From positions 16,982 to 30,867 of the forward strand of contig DDYW01000032.1 in NCBI GenBank assembly GCA_002348185.1: DNA of 13,886 bases, given 5' to 3'. Below are positions 7,396 to 13,885 of the stretch, piece by piece. The notes below the pieces were generated by a model. It made no database searches. It was not told the origin of the DNA and worked only from the letters and a program-made list of their open reading frames with translations. The stretch is from Candidatus Hydrogenedentes bacterium UBA2224 (lineage in GTDB: Bacteria; Hydrogenedentota; Hydrogenedentia; Hydrogenedentales; SLHB01). Each line of letters begins with the position of its first letter. Position 1 is the first letter of the stretch. The position numbers and the translations under genes were made by a program.

Positions 7396-10300
7396 ATGAA
7401 CATCCTGCCTCATTTGCGCACAATTTCCGTGCTGCCGGCCCTCGCGCTCTTCGCCTGGTGCGTCCCCGCCTTCGCCGAGGAACCGGCGCTCCTCTGGGAG
7501 ATCGGCAGCCGGGACAACGACACGCAGGAGCTGGCCCTGGGACGCAACCGGTATGCGGAGTTCCGGGAAGACCCGCTCTTCATCGTTGGGCAATCCTCGG
7601 CAGCCTCGGACTGGCCCTACTGCCATCCCGGGCCCCGTGACGTCTGGGCCGGGAACCGCCAACATCCCTTCACCATCGTTTTCGCCCTTCCCGCGTTGCC
7701 TTCGACGCCCTGCACGCTCATATTGGATTTTGCCGATGCCCACCCGGGCGCGCCTCCGTCGTTGCTGGTGGATGTCAATGGCCACCCCACCCACATCCGC
7801 CTCTCCGGCGGGACCGGCGACGCCGTCATTTTTGGCGATGTGTCGCAGGCCCGCGAAAAAACGCGCAGCATCGCTGTGCCGCCCGAGCATCTGAGGGTTG
7901 GCGTGAACCGCATCGCGGTCACGAACACGGAAGGAAGCTGGGCGCTCTATGACTGGGTCGGGTTTGAGGCGCCGGCCGGGGTCGCAACCGCTCCCGTGAC
8001 GGACGCAACAGCACTCGTGGCCGTTGCCCCGCGCAACGTGGGGCTGCGAAATGCCGGCGACGGTCTTGTGCAGCCTGTCGCAGTCAACCTGCTCCACCTG
8101 GGAGCGCCGGGCGAGGCCCAGATCGCTGTCGAGGGCCTCGAACCGCAGCCGGTATCCCTTCAGGCCGGTTCCCACTGGGTGGACATCTCCGTCCCAGCCT
8201 CCGAACAGCCTCGCGTCATGTCCATCTCGCTTCTCAAGAACGGGGAGGTGCTGGATCACATGGAAACCACGCTGAAACCACTCCGCAAATGGGAAGTCCA
8301 CATTCTGCATCATACCCATCTCGATATCGGCTACACCCATGTCCAGACGGAAGTCATGACCCGGCAGTGGGAGCATCTCGAGAAGGCCATGGAACTCGCC
8401 CGCGCAACGCGTGACTATCCGGAAGGCGCCCGGTTCAAATGGCTGCCCGAGGGCTTGTGGGCTGTCGACGGCTACCTGCAGCAGGCCTCCGAAGAACAGA
8501 AAACGGCCCTGATTGACGCCGTAAAGAGCGGGTCCATCGGCCTGGACGCCCTGTACGGGCACGAACTCACGGCCCTTTGCCGGCCCGAAGAACTCCTCGA
8601 ACTCACCTACTGCGCGCGCAAACTCTCCAACGACTACGGGCTGACCATTGACACGGCGATGATCACCGACGTTCCCGGCTACACGTGGGGCATCGTCCCG
8701 GCGCTGGCTCAGAGTGGCGTGCGCTACTTCGGCTCCGGACCCAATCGGACCCATCGCATCGGGTTCACGCTCTCCGAGTGGGGCGACAAGCCCTGCTACT
8801 GGGTCTCGCCGTCCGGACAGGAGCGCGTCCTGTTCTGGGTAGCGGGCGAGGGCTACTCGCTCTACCACGACGCCCCGATGCGCGACGGCAACCGCATCCT
8901 GGCCTGTCTGGATCGCCTCGAGCAAAAGGAGTATCCCTACGACATTACCTATCTCCGGTACAACATCGGCGGAGATAACGGCCCGCCCGACGAGGGCCTC
9001 TGCGATTTTGTCCGGGAATGGAACGAGACTCACGCCTATCCGAGACTGATCATCAGCACTCCGCGCGAGTGTTTTGAGGCCTTTGAAGCACGGTATGGCA
9101 GTCAATTGCCGGAGATTCGCGGCGATTTCACCCCGTACTGGGAGGACGGCGCAGCTTCGTCGGCGCGTGAGACGGCCGTCAACCGGGCCGCCGCGGAACG
9201 GCTCGTGCAGGCCAACGCCCTGTGGGCGATGCTGCGCGACCCGGCAGACTACCCGGCTGCGCGGTTTCACGATGCCTGGCGCGACGTGGTGCTGTATGAC
9301 GAGCACACGTGGGGCGCCCACAACAGCATCAGCGAGCCGGAAGTCGATTTCGTCAAGCAGCAGTGGGCCATCAAGCAGGGGTTCGCCCTCGAAGGCGAGC
9401 GTAAATCGCAGGAACTCCTGGACGAAGCGCTGCAGGCGGTCCGAGCCGGCGGCGAATTCACCGGAGCGGTGCGCGTGTTCAACACGTCCTCCTGGGAGCG
9501 CAGCGGCATGGTCACGCTGCCCGCGAAGGACCTGCCCGACGGCGCATTGCTCGCCTGCCGGGACGACCGGGAACCCGCCCCCTGCCAGCGGCTCCGCAAC
9601 GGGGATGTCGTGTTCATCGCGCGCGACGTGCCGCCATTTGGCGCCGTGGATTACCGCATTGAGAAGGCCGGGCAAGAGGCCGGCAGCCCCAGCCCGCGCG
9701 TAACCGGCACAACGCTCGAAAACGGCGAGTTGACCCTCACGATCGAGCCTGACAGCGGCGCGATCACCAGCCTCCGGCGAATTCGGGGGGCGTTCCAGGA
9801 CGAATGCGTTGACCGTGCCGCCGAAGCCGGGCTGGGAGCCTACGTCTACGTTGAAGGCCGCGACCCCGTCAACCGCAAGGCCGCGGGTCCCGCAACCGTC
9901 ACGGTACAGGAAGACGGTCCGGTCCTGGTCTCGCTGTTGATCGAGTCGGCAGCCCCCGGGTGCCGCACCCTGACCCGGGAGGTCCGCCTCATTCAGGACC
10001 ACCCGTACGCGGAAATCATCGTGACCCTGGACCGCGAGAACGTCTACAGTCCGGATGCGGCGCATCTGGCCTTCCCGTTCAGTGTTCCCGGCGCGCGCGT
10101 GCGGATGGATACCCCCTGGGCGACCGTTGAAGCCGAAAAGGACCAGTTGAAGGGGGCCTGCAAAAACTACCTTACCGTGCAGCGCTGGGTGGACGTGTCG
10201 AACGACCGCTTTGGGGTGACCCTGGCGCCGGTCGACGCCCCGCTCATCGAAATCGGCGCGCTCACCAATGACCCCCGGGTAATCGGATGGCGCGAGAAGA

Positions 10301-10815
10301 TCGAGCCCGCTTCTCTCCTGTATTCCTATGCGATGAGCAACTATTGGGAGACCAACTACAAGGCGTCGCAGGAAGGCGTGACGGCGTTGCGCTATGTCAT
10401 CCTGCCGCATGAGGGACCGTTCCAGGAAGACGCGGCCATGCGGTTCGGTATGGAAGCCTCGCAACCCCTGCTCGCCGTGCCCGTGACGGAAGACCGTCCC
10501 GCGCCCCGCTCGTTCCTTCGTATTCAGCCCGAGCAGGTGCTGGTCACCCACCTCAAACCCGCCGACGACGGAAACGCGTATATCGCCCGCCTGTATGCCG
10601 CGTCGGAAGAACCGTGCATGGCCCGGATGAAAGGGAACCGCCGGTCTATCGGCGCGATGCATGCGAGCGGTCTCGACGAACACCCGCGCGCGCGACTGCG
10701 CGGCCGGGTCGAGGTGCCCGCACAAGGAATGACCACCGTCCGTATCCAACCAAACCAGGGGGAGAACCGGTATGACACCGCGCGAACGCGTACAGGCGGC
10801 GCTGAACCACAGTGA
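7396..10815 (+). CDS. Secreted GH38-type alpha-mannosidase-like enzyme with N-terminal beta-sandwich domain
   Basis: This is an exported 1139-aa protein: the signal peptide ends at VPAFA/EE (residue 27), and AGGAAAGGAA (7378-7387) stands 8 nt before ATG 7396. Residues about 30-195 resemble the beta-sandwich domain III of family-4 polysaccharide lyases (opening LLWEIGSRDNDTQE and closing YDWVGFEAP), a likely carbohydrate-binding module. The GH38-type barrel starts near 298 with HTHLDIGYTH; His308 and Asp310 match the metal-binding H-x-D of GH38. Asp425 in ITDVPGYTWG occupies the place of the family's nucleophile/metal Asp, and the EHTWGAHNS block (636-644) supplies the later metal His. C-terminal beta domains follow to the end. 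Classical GH38 enzymes have a DPFGHS-type block at the nucleophile, so this is a divergent branch (DUF5054-like proteins are similar), and alpha-mannosidase specificity is inferred rather than shown. The stop codon lies inside the next gene. It probably finishes the degradation of a glycan opened by the GH127 and sialidase proteins. Confidence 0.8.
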   Translation: MNILPHLRTISVLPALALFAWCVPAFAEEPALLWEIGSRDNDTQELALGRNRYAEFREDPLFIVGQSSAASDWPYCHPGPRDVWAGNRQHPFTIVFALPALPSTPCTLILDFADAHPGAPPSLLVDVNGHPTHIRLSGGTGDAVIFGDVSQAREKTRSIAVPPEHLRVGVNRIAVTNTEGSWALYDWVGFEAPAGVATAPVTDATALVAVAPRNVGLRNAGDGLVQPVAVNLLHLGAPGEAQIAVEGLEPQPVSLQAGSHWVDISVPASEQPRVMSISLLKNGEVLDHMETTLKPLRKWEVHILHHTHLDIGYTHVQTEVMTRQWEHLEKAMELARATRDYPEGARFKWLPEGLWAVDGYLQQASEEQKTALIDAVKSGSIGLDALYGHELTALCRPEELLELTYCARKLSNDYGLTIDTAMITDVPGYTWGIVPALAQSGVRYFGSGPNRTHRIGFTLSEWGDKPCYWVSPSGQERVLFWVAGEGYSLYHDAPMRDGNRILACLDRLEQKEYPYDITYLRYNIGGDNGPPDEGLCDFVREWNETHAYPRLIISTPRECFEAFEARYGSQLPEIRGDFTPYWEDGAASSARETAVNRAAAERLVQANALWAMLRDPADYPAARFHDAWRDVVLYDEHTWGAHNSISEPEVDFVKQQWAIKQGFALEGERKSQELLDEALQAVRAGGEFTGAVRVFNTSSWERSGMVTLPAKDLPDGALLACRDDREPAPCQRLRNGDVVFIARDVPPFGAVDYRIEKAGQEAGSPSPRVTGTTLENGELTLTIEPDSGAITSLRRIRGAFQDECVDRAAEAGLGAYVYVEGRDPVNRKAAGPATVTVQEDGPVLVSLLIESAAPGCRTLTREVRLIQDHPYAEIIVTLDRENVYSPDAAHLAFPFSVPGARVRMDTPWATVEAEKDQLKGACKNYLTVQRWVDVSNDRFGVTLAPVDAPLIEIGALTNDPRVIGWREKIEPASLLYSYAMSNYWETNYKASQEGVTALRYVILPHEGPFQEDAAMRFGMEASQPLLAVPVTEDRPAPRSFLRIQPEQVLVTHLKPADDGNAYIARLYAASEEPCMARMKGNRRSIGAMHASGLDEHPRARLRGRVEVPAQGMTTVRIQPNQGENRYDTARTRTGGAEPQ
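10757..10764 (+). promoter_or_regulatory. Strong Shine-Dalgarno inside the GH38 coding end
   Basis: AGGGGGAG lies within the last codons of the GH38 gene, 7 nt before ATG 10772. It supports a real 44-nt gene overlap instead of a later start for the downstream gene. Confidence 0.7.
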
Positions 10816-11998
10816 ACCCGACCGGGTCCCCGTAGACCTTTCGGGACACCGCTCCTCGGGCATCGCGGCGATGGTCTATCCCCGCCTGCGGGCCCAGCTC
10901 GGCTTGCCCGAGAGGCCCGTCCGGGTCTATGACCCCGTTCAACAGCTTGCCATCGTCCACGACGATGTGCTGGACCGCTTCGGCATCGACACGCTCGAAC
11001 TCGGCCGCGGGTTTGCGCTCGATGACAACGACTGGGCGGACTGGATTCTCCCCGACGGGTCACCGTGTCAGATGCCGGCATGGGCGTTGCCGGAACGTGA
11101 GGCCGGCCGCTGGGTGCTCCGCTCAACGTCTGGCCGGGTGATCGCCCAGATGCCCGACGGCGCCATTTACTTCGAAGCCACGTACCATCCGTTTTTCGAA
11201 AAGGACGACCTCGACGCCATCCCGGAAGCCATGAACGAGAACATGTGGTGTGCGGTGGCGTCGCCTCCCGGACCGCTCGTGGCCGGGCCGGACGGTTCAC
11301 GCGCCTTTGCGGAGGGCGCACGAAAGCTCAGGGAACGCACGGACCGGGCCATCATCGGACTGTTTGGGGGCAATCTCCTCGAAATGGGTCAGTTTCTCTA
11401 CCGGAATGATCAGTTTCTGATGATGCTTGCCGGCGACCCGCAGCGCGTCCACGCGTTTCTCGACCGCGTCGTCGAGATCCATCTGGCGAATCTGGAGGCA
11501 TTTCTCGGGGCCGTGGGCCGCTATATCGACGTCATCCTCTTTGGCGACGACCTCGGCATGCAGTCCGGCCCGCAGATCTCGCCCGCCATGTACCGCGAGT
11601 ACTTCAAGCCCCGTCACCAGTTGATGTGGACCCGCGTCAAGGAACTCGCGGACGTGAAAGTGATGCTCCATTGCTGCGGCGGCGTGCGCGAGTTGCTGCC
11701 CGACCTGATCGAAGCGGGTCTGGATGCGATCAATCCCGTGCAGGTCTCGTGCAAGGGGATGGATGCCGCCGGGCTGAAACGCGATTTCGGCCAGGACATG
11801 GTCTTCTGGGGCGGCGCTTGCGACACCCAGCACGTGCTGCCGAACGGGACTCCCGGCGAAGTCGCGCGCCATGTCCGGGAGCAGGTCGAGGTGTTGAAGC
11901 CCGGGGGCGGGTTTGTGTTCCAGCAGGTCCATAACATCCTGGCCAATGTGCCCCCGGAAAACATCGTGGCCATGTACGACGCAATCCACGCGTCCTGA
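10772..11998 (+). CDS. Uroporphyrinogen decarboxylase-family (URO-D/MtaA-CmuA superfamily) protein
   Basis: This is a 408-aa cytoplasmic protein without signal peptide or membrane segments. The opening MTPRERVQAALNHSEPDRVP is the usual start of URO-D-superfamily proteins. HCCGG at residues 300-304, followed by a conserved-looking LLPDLIEAGLDAINPVQ stretch, carries the H-x-C-G zinc-site signature of the methyltransferase branch (MtaA, CmuA and relatives), which move methyl groups between corrinoids or substrates and thiols. This branch rarely makes heme; the true decarboxylase HemE is shorter (~350 aa) and differs around this motif. No corrinoid protein gene is adjacent, so partner and substrate are unknown. 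The gene overlaps the GH38 gene by 44 nt with a strong ribosome site in the overlap, implying translational coupling. That suggests its substrate comes from the same glycan. It is the last gene of the plus-strand run. Confidence 0.82.
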   Translation: MTPRERVQAALNHSEPDRVPVDLSGHRSSGIAAMVYPRLRAQLGLPERPVRVYDPVQQLAIVHDDVLDRFGIDTLELGRGFALDDNDWADWILPDGSPCQMPAWALPEREAGRWVLRSTSGRVIAQMPDGAIYFEATYHPFFEKDDLDAIPEAMNENMWCAVASPPGPLVAGPDGSRAFAEGARKLRERTDRAIIGLFGGNLLEMGQFLYRNDQFLMMLAGDPQRVHAFLDRVVEIHLANLEAFLGAVGRYIDVILFGDDLGMQSGPQISPAMYREYFKPRHQLMWTRVKELADVKVMLHCCGGVRELLPDLIEAGLDAINPVQVSCKGMDAAGLKRDFGQDMVFWGGACDTQHVLPNGTPGEVARHVREQVEVLKPGGGFVFQQVHNILANVPPENIVAMYDAIHAS

Positions 11999-12104
11999 AC
12001 AGGCGGCCGCACCGGGGAAACCACCAGCGCGTGCCTCCTCCCCAGGTTGCTGGCCGGCCACTGGCTCGGGCATGCGCTTGACTGCTCCTGTAACCCGTTG
12101 ATCA

Positions 12105-12118
12105 TAAGTGCTTTACAT
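12105..12118. repeat. Copy 1 of repeated word TAAGTGCTTTACAT
   Basis: The same word, lacking one G, recurs at 12385-12397. The spacing of 280 bp and the non-coding setting suggest a binding-site pair or the remains of a duplication; the function is unknown. Confidence 0.4.
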
Positions 12119-12383
12119 GAAAAATACGGGCCTGCATCCTTCGGATTGCTCACGGGCAGGGTTCGCTTGTGCGTGTCATAAGGGGATGACCTGTCACGAA
12201 AATCCCGCTTCACGATAAAAAGTCCGCGCGCCTCCCCCGCTCTGTGTGTTTTTGTTATTCAAATCTGACAAATCATGACCAGAATGATCATGCGCTTGTT
12301 GCGCGGACACGCTTGTCGCAGCTTGGCCTGGTGGGTCAGGAAGGCGGGCTCGCGATATTTTCACAGGTTGTCGGAAGGATGTT

Positions 12384-12409
12384 GTAAGTCTTTACATATT
12401 GTCACTTAC
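12384..12409. repeat. Copy 2 of the repeated word, inside an inverted repeat
   Basis: TAAGTCTTTACAT (12385-12397) repeats the 12105 word. It is embedded in an inverted repeat GTAAGT (12384-12389) / ACTTAC (12404-12409). The GTAA/TTAC arms resemble those of the palindrome at 12486-12500, so both could be sites for one regulator. The centre lies about 203 bp upstream of the predicted sigma-54 start. Confidence 0.4.
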
Positions 12410-12485
12410 GATTCAAATGGCCCCGAATTCCCATTTTCAGGTCGACGCTCGTGGAAACGCCTTCATGGAATCTGCATCTCACCGT

Positions 12486-12500
12486 GTAACAATTGGTTAC
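12486..12500. promoter_or_regulatory. Palindrome at enhancer distance from the sigma-54 promoter
   Basis: GTAAC AATTG GTTAC has exact 5-bp arms, with partial symmetry inside. Its centre (12493) is about 107 bp upstream of the predicted start at 12600. Sigma-54 activators normally bind dyads 80-150 bp upstream, so position and symmetry fit an upstream activating site. The protein that would bind it is not in this window. Confidence 0.45.
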
Positions 12501-12573
12501 GAAGTCTGTGGCGGAATGGAGCAGCTTCCCCGGCTTGCTGCGCAACACCGAGCAGGCGAATGGTGTGAATATC

Positions 12574-12589
12574 TGGCACGGGCCTTGCG
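12574..12589 (+). promoter_or_regulatory. Sigma-54 (-24/-12) promoter
   Basis: TGGCACGGGCCTTGCG matches the RpoN consensus TGGCACG-N4-TTGCW at every defined base except the last. The GG (12575-12576) and GC (12587-12588) have the obligatory 10-bp spacing. Transcription should start about 12 nt after the GC, near 12600. No annotated-size gene follows on this strand before the terminator at 12739-12771. Confidence 0.75.
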
Positions 12590-12599
12590 TCTATTCTAT

Positions 12600-12771
12600 T
12601 GACATCGGGCCGAGGACAACGGCCCACGGACCTGATGCGAAGGGTGTCGAGGAAACAGTTTAACCAGCCATTTCCAGCTACTTGCATGACTCTCATTGAG
12701 CATCTGTAGCCCTCCATTCCGCTTCCTCCTGGAAGCGTGGCCCTGGTTCTCCCCGCCAGGGCCTTTTTTTT
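12600..12771 (+). ncRNA. Predicted sigma-54-driven small RNA of about 170 nt
   Basis: The transcript is bounded by a near-perfect RpoN promoter and an intrinsic terminator. In between are three potential hairpins. The first is GGGCCG/CGGCCC (12607-12612/12620-12625) with loop AGGACAA. The second is a longer arm, GCTAC/GTAGC (12677-12681/12706-12710), with inner TGC/GCA pairing and an ATGA/TCAT mini-stem. The third is GCTTCC/GGAAGC (12721-12726/12731-12736) with loop TCCT, directly before the terminator hairpin. GGA triplets occur at 12615 (in the first loop), 12628, 12651 and 12731. The only notable open frame is 24 codons (12635-12709) without a good ribosome site, so a non-coding RNA is favoured over a peptide gene. 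It matches no RNA family I recognise. The 5' end is inferred from promoter spacing. Confidence 0.55.
12739..12771 (+). terminator. Strong rho-independent terminator
   Basis: GGCCCTGG (12739-12746) and CCAGGGCC (12756-12763) form a perfect 8-bp GC-rich stem with a 9-nt loop, followed by eight T (12764-12771). Only plus-strand transcription gets the U-run. It ends 7 nt short of the stop codon of the convergent cupin gene and cannot serve that gene in the same way. Confidence 0.92.
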
Positions 12772-12777
12772 GCCCGT

Positions 12778-13128
12778 TCATTCCCGGACGAGGTGTTCGT
12801 CGGACGGATCGAACGGTGGGCAGACGATGTTGATGATCTCAAACGCGCCGTCCAGGGCGTGCCGCGTCCCCGGAGGGATCATGATCACATCGTTGGCCTC
12901 CACCGGAAGGCTCTCGTCGTTCAATAGGATCCGGCCCGAGCCCGAAAGCACGACGTAATACTCCGTAAGCCGCTCATGATAATGGACTTTTGCGGCACCT
13001 GAGACGGTGACGCGATGGATGCTCAGCAGGGCGTTGTCGGCCCCGGTCAGGATGCGCCTTGCTTCGCCACAAGGGCACGGCACGGGCGCGATATCGTCGA
13101 GTTTTCGGATAACGTACGGTCTTTCCAC
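12778..13128 (-). CDS. Small single-domain cupin protein
   Basis: This is a 116-aa protein with one conserved beta-barrel. Cupin motif 1 is KVHYHERLTEYYVVLSGSG, with metal ligands His49, His51 and Glu56; motif 2 is IPPGTRHAL, supplying His90. Such small cupins bind a divalent metal and act as sugar isomerases/epimerases, dioxygenases or sensors; the sequence does not say which. I chose GTG 13128 because AGGGGG (13134-13139) lies 5 nt upstream; GTG 13131, directly before it, would leave only 2 nt. That ribosome site includes the last bases of the rfbC stop codon, so the two genes are almost certainly co-translated, and a nucleotide-sugar role alongside RfbC is a reasonable inference. The CPCGEARR segment near residue 17 adds two cysteines of unknown role. 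Stop is TGA at 12778-12780, close to the convergent terminator. Confidence 0.85.
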   Translation of the reverse strand: MERPYVIRKLDDIAPVPCPCGEARRILTGADNALLSIHRVTVSGAAKVHYHERLTEYYVVLSGSGRILLNDESLPVEANDVIMIPPGTRHALDGAFEIINIVCPPFDPSDEHLVRE

Positions 13129-13137
13129 CACCGCCCC

Positions 13138-13704
13138 CTATCCATGAAACTGGAAATTGAACTCGGCATCCTTCAACTGCGGCGCCTTGGCGTCCTTTTC
13201 CGAGAGCAGCGCGGGCGGCATGGGTAATTGAATGCCAAGCACGGGGTCATCGTACCGGACGGACCGCTCGGCGACCGGGGTATGAATCTGCGTGCACTTG
13301 TAGTGGAACAGGGTCTGGTCCTCCAGGGTGAGGAAGCCGTGGGCAAACCCGGGCGGCGCCCACAGCGCCAGGTGGTTCTCTTCCGTGAGGGTGATACCCA
13401 GCCACTGGGCAAAGGTCGGCGACCCCCGGCGCAGGTCCACGACCACGTCAAACACCGCCCCCCGAAGCGCGCGGACCAGTTTGCCCATGGCGAACGGCTC
13501 GAGCTGATAGTGCAGTCCACGGAATATGCCCTTTGCCGACAGGCTGAGGTTGTCCTGGACAAACGTGGCGTCGAGCCCCGCCTCCGCGAAGGCGGGCTGT
13601 GAGTAGATCTCGGAAAAGAATCCGCGAGCATCCCGCGCGATTCCTGCCTTCACGATTAGCACTCCGGGAAGCCTGGTCTCCTCGACCGTGACCCGCATTG
13701 GCAT
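13138..13704 (-). CDS. rfbC: dTDP-4-dehydrorhamnose 3,5-epimerase (RmlC)
   Basis: This is the third step of dTDP-L-rhamnose synthesis: epimerisation of dTDP-4-dehydro-6-deoxyglucose at C3 and C5 in the cytoplasm, feeding O-antigen or other surface glycans. At 188 aa it matches the family length of about 180-190. Landmarks: DARGFFSEIY (25-34), QDNLSLS (50-56), and FRGLHYQ with Arg62 and the catalytic-base-type His65. Also Lys75, DVVVDLRRGSPT (86-97), LWAPPGFAHGF (114-124), and Tyr135 in HYKCT as the probable acid. The product is therefore likely active. Start ATG 13704 has GGGGGA 8 nt upstream and places the family's first strand correctly; the frame stays open to 13818, but that extension is unlike any RmlC. 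The gene precedes the cupin with a 9-nt gap. The usual rfbA, rfbB and rfbD are not in the window and may lie beyond 13886, or this copy may be a stand-alone. Confidence 0.93.
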   Translation of the reverse strand: MPMRVTVEETRLPGVLIVKAGIARDARGFFSEIYSQPAFAEAGLDATFVQDNLSLSAKGIFRGLHYQLEPFAMGKLVRALRGAVFDVVVDLRRGSPTFAQWLGITLTEENHLALWAPPGFAHGFLTLEDQTLFHYKCTQIHTPVAERSVRYDDPVLGIQLPMPPALLSEKDAKAPQLKDAEFNFQFHG

Positions 13705-13851
13705 GCCGGCAATCCCCCATGAGGTCGGCGCGTACCGCGCGCGCGTTTGATTCCGTTCCGCGCACCCGCAATGCCGGGCGACCACCACATAGTACCAGAG
13801 CCGGACAACCTCGCGCATGCACGCTGAACATCAGCCGCGTTGCGGGTGAAG

Positions 13852-13885
13852 TGAACCCGGAGAAACACTTCAAGAACCGGGTTCA
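13852..13885. repeat. 9-bp inverted repeat in the rfbC leader at the window edge
   Basis: TGAACCCGG (13852-13860) and CCGGGTTCA (13877-13885) are exact reverse complements with a 16-nt loop. A competing stem, GAAGTG (13848-13853) / CACTTC (13866-13871), shares two bases with the first arm and cannot form at the same time. On the minus strand this lies about 150-180 nt before the rfbC start. There is no U-run, so it is not a simple terminator. The 13705-13851 stretch shows no gene. Confidence 0.55.

Larger units (their letters stand above)
11999..12573. other. Intergenic region with dispersed short repeats, no protein gene seen
   Basis: This part is visibly more AT-rich than the flanking genes from about 12090 on. 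Short open frames here (12275-12568 and 12399-12602, plus strand) have no ribosome site and no recognisable composition, so I do not call them. Small foldable elements are TGGCCGGCCA (12051-12060), ATCC/GGAT around TTC (12136-12146), and GTCAT/ATGAC around six nt (12175-12190). None has a T-run, so I see no clear terminator for the upstream operon. Repeated words are TAAGT(G)CTTTACAT (12105 and 12385), CGCTTGT (12164, 12293, 12310) and ATTCAAAT (12257 and 12411). Confidence 0.5.

Noticed and set aside
7261..10863. 1200-codon minus-strand open frame
   Set aside because: It mirrors the GH38 gene, which has clear catalytic motifs, a signal peptide and a ribosome site. Long antisense frames are common at this GC content.
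12130..12190. Hairpins after the URO-D gene as the operon terminator
   Set aside because: The stems are short (4-6 bp) and no T-run follows; they are described only as foldable elements.
12105..12418. Repeated words as insertion-sequence ends or attachment sites
   Set aside because: No transposase or recombinase remnant, no paired terminal inverted repeats and no target duplication are visible.
12275..12602. Two small plus-strand open frames (97 and 67 codons)
   Set aside because: They have no ribosome sites and no recognisable motifs; they overlap each other in different frames, and the second runs across the sigma-54 promoter.
12463..12717. 84-codon minus-strand open frame through the predicted small RNA
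   Set aside because: It has no motif or family resemblance and runs through the promoter and hairpins of the plus-strand unit.
13705..13818. Longer rfbC start at 13818
   Set aside because: The extra 38 residues are absent from the RmlC family, and GGGGGA sits 8 nt before ATG 13704.
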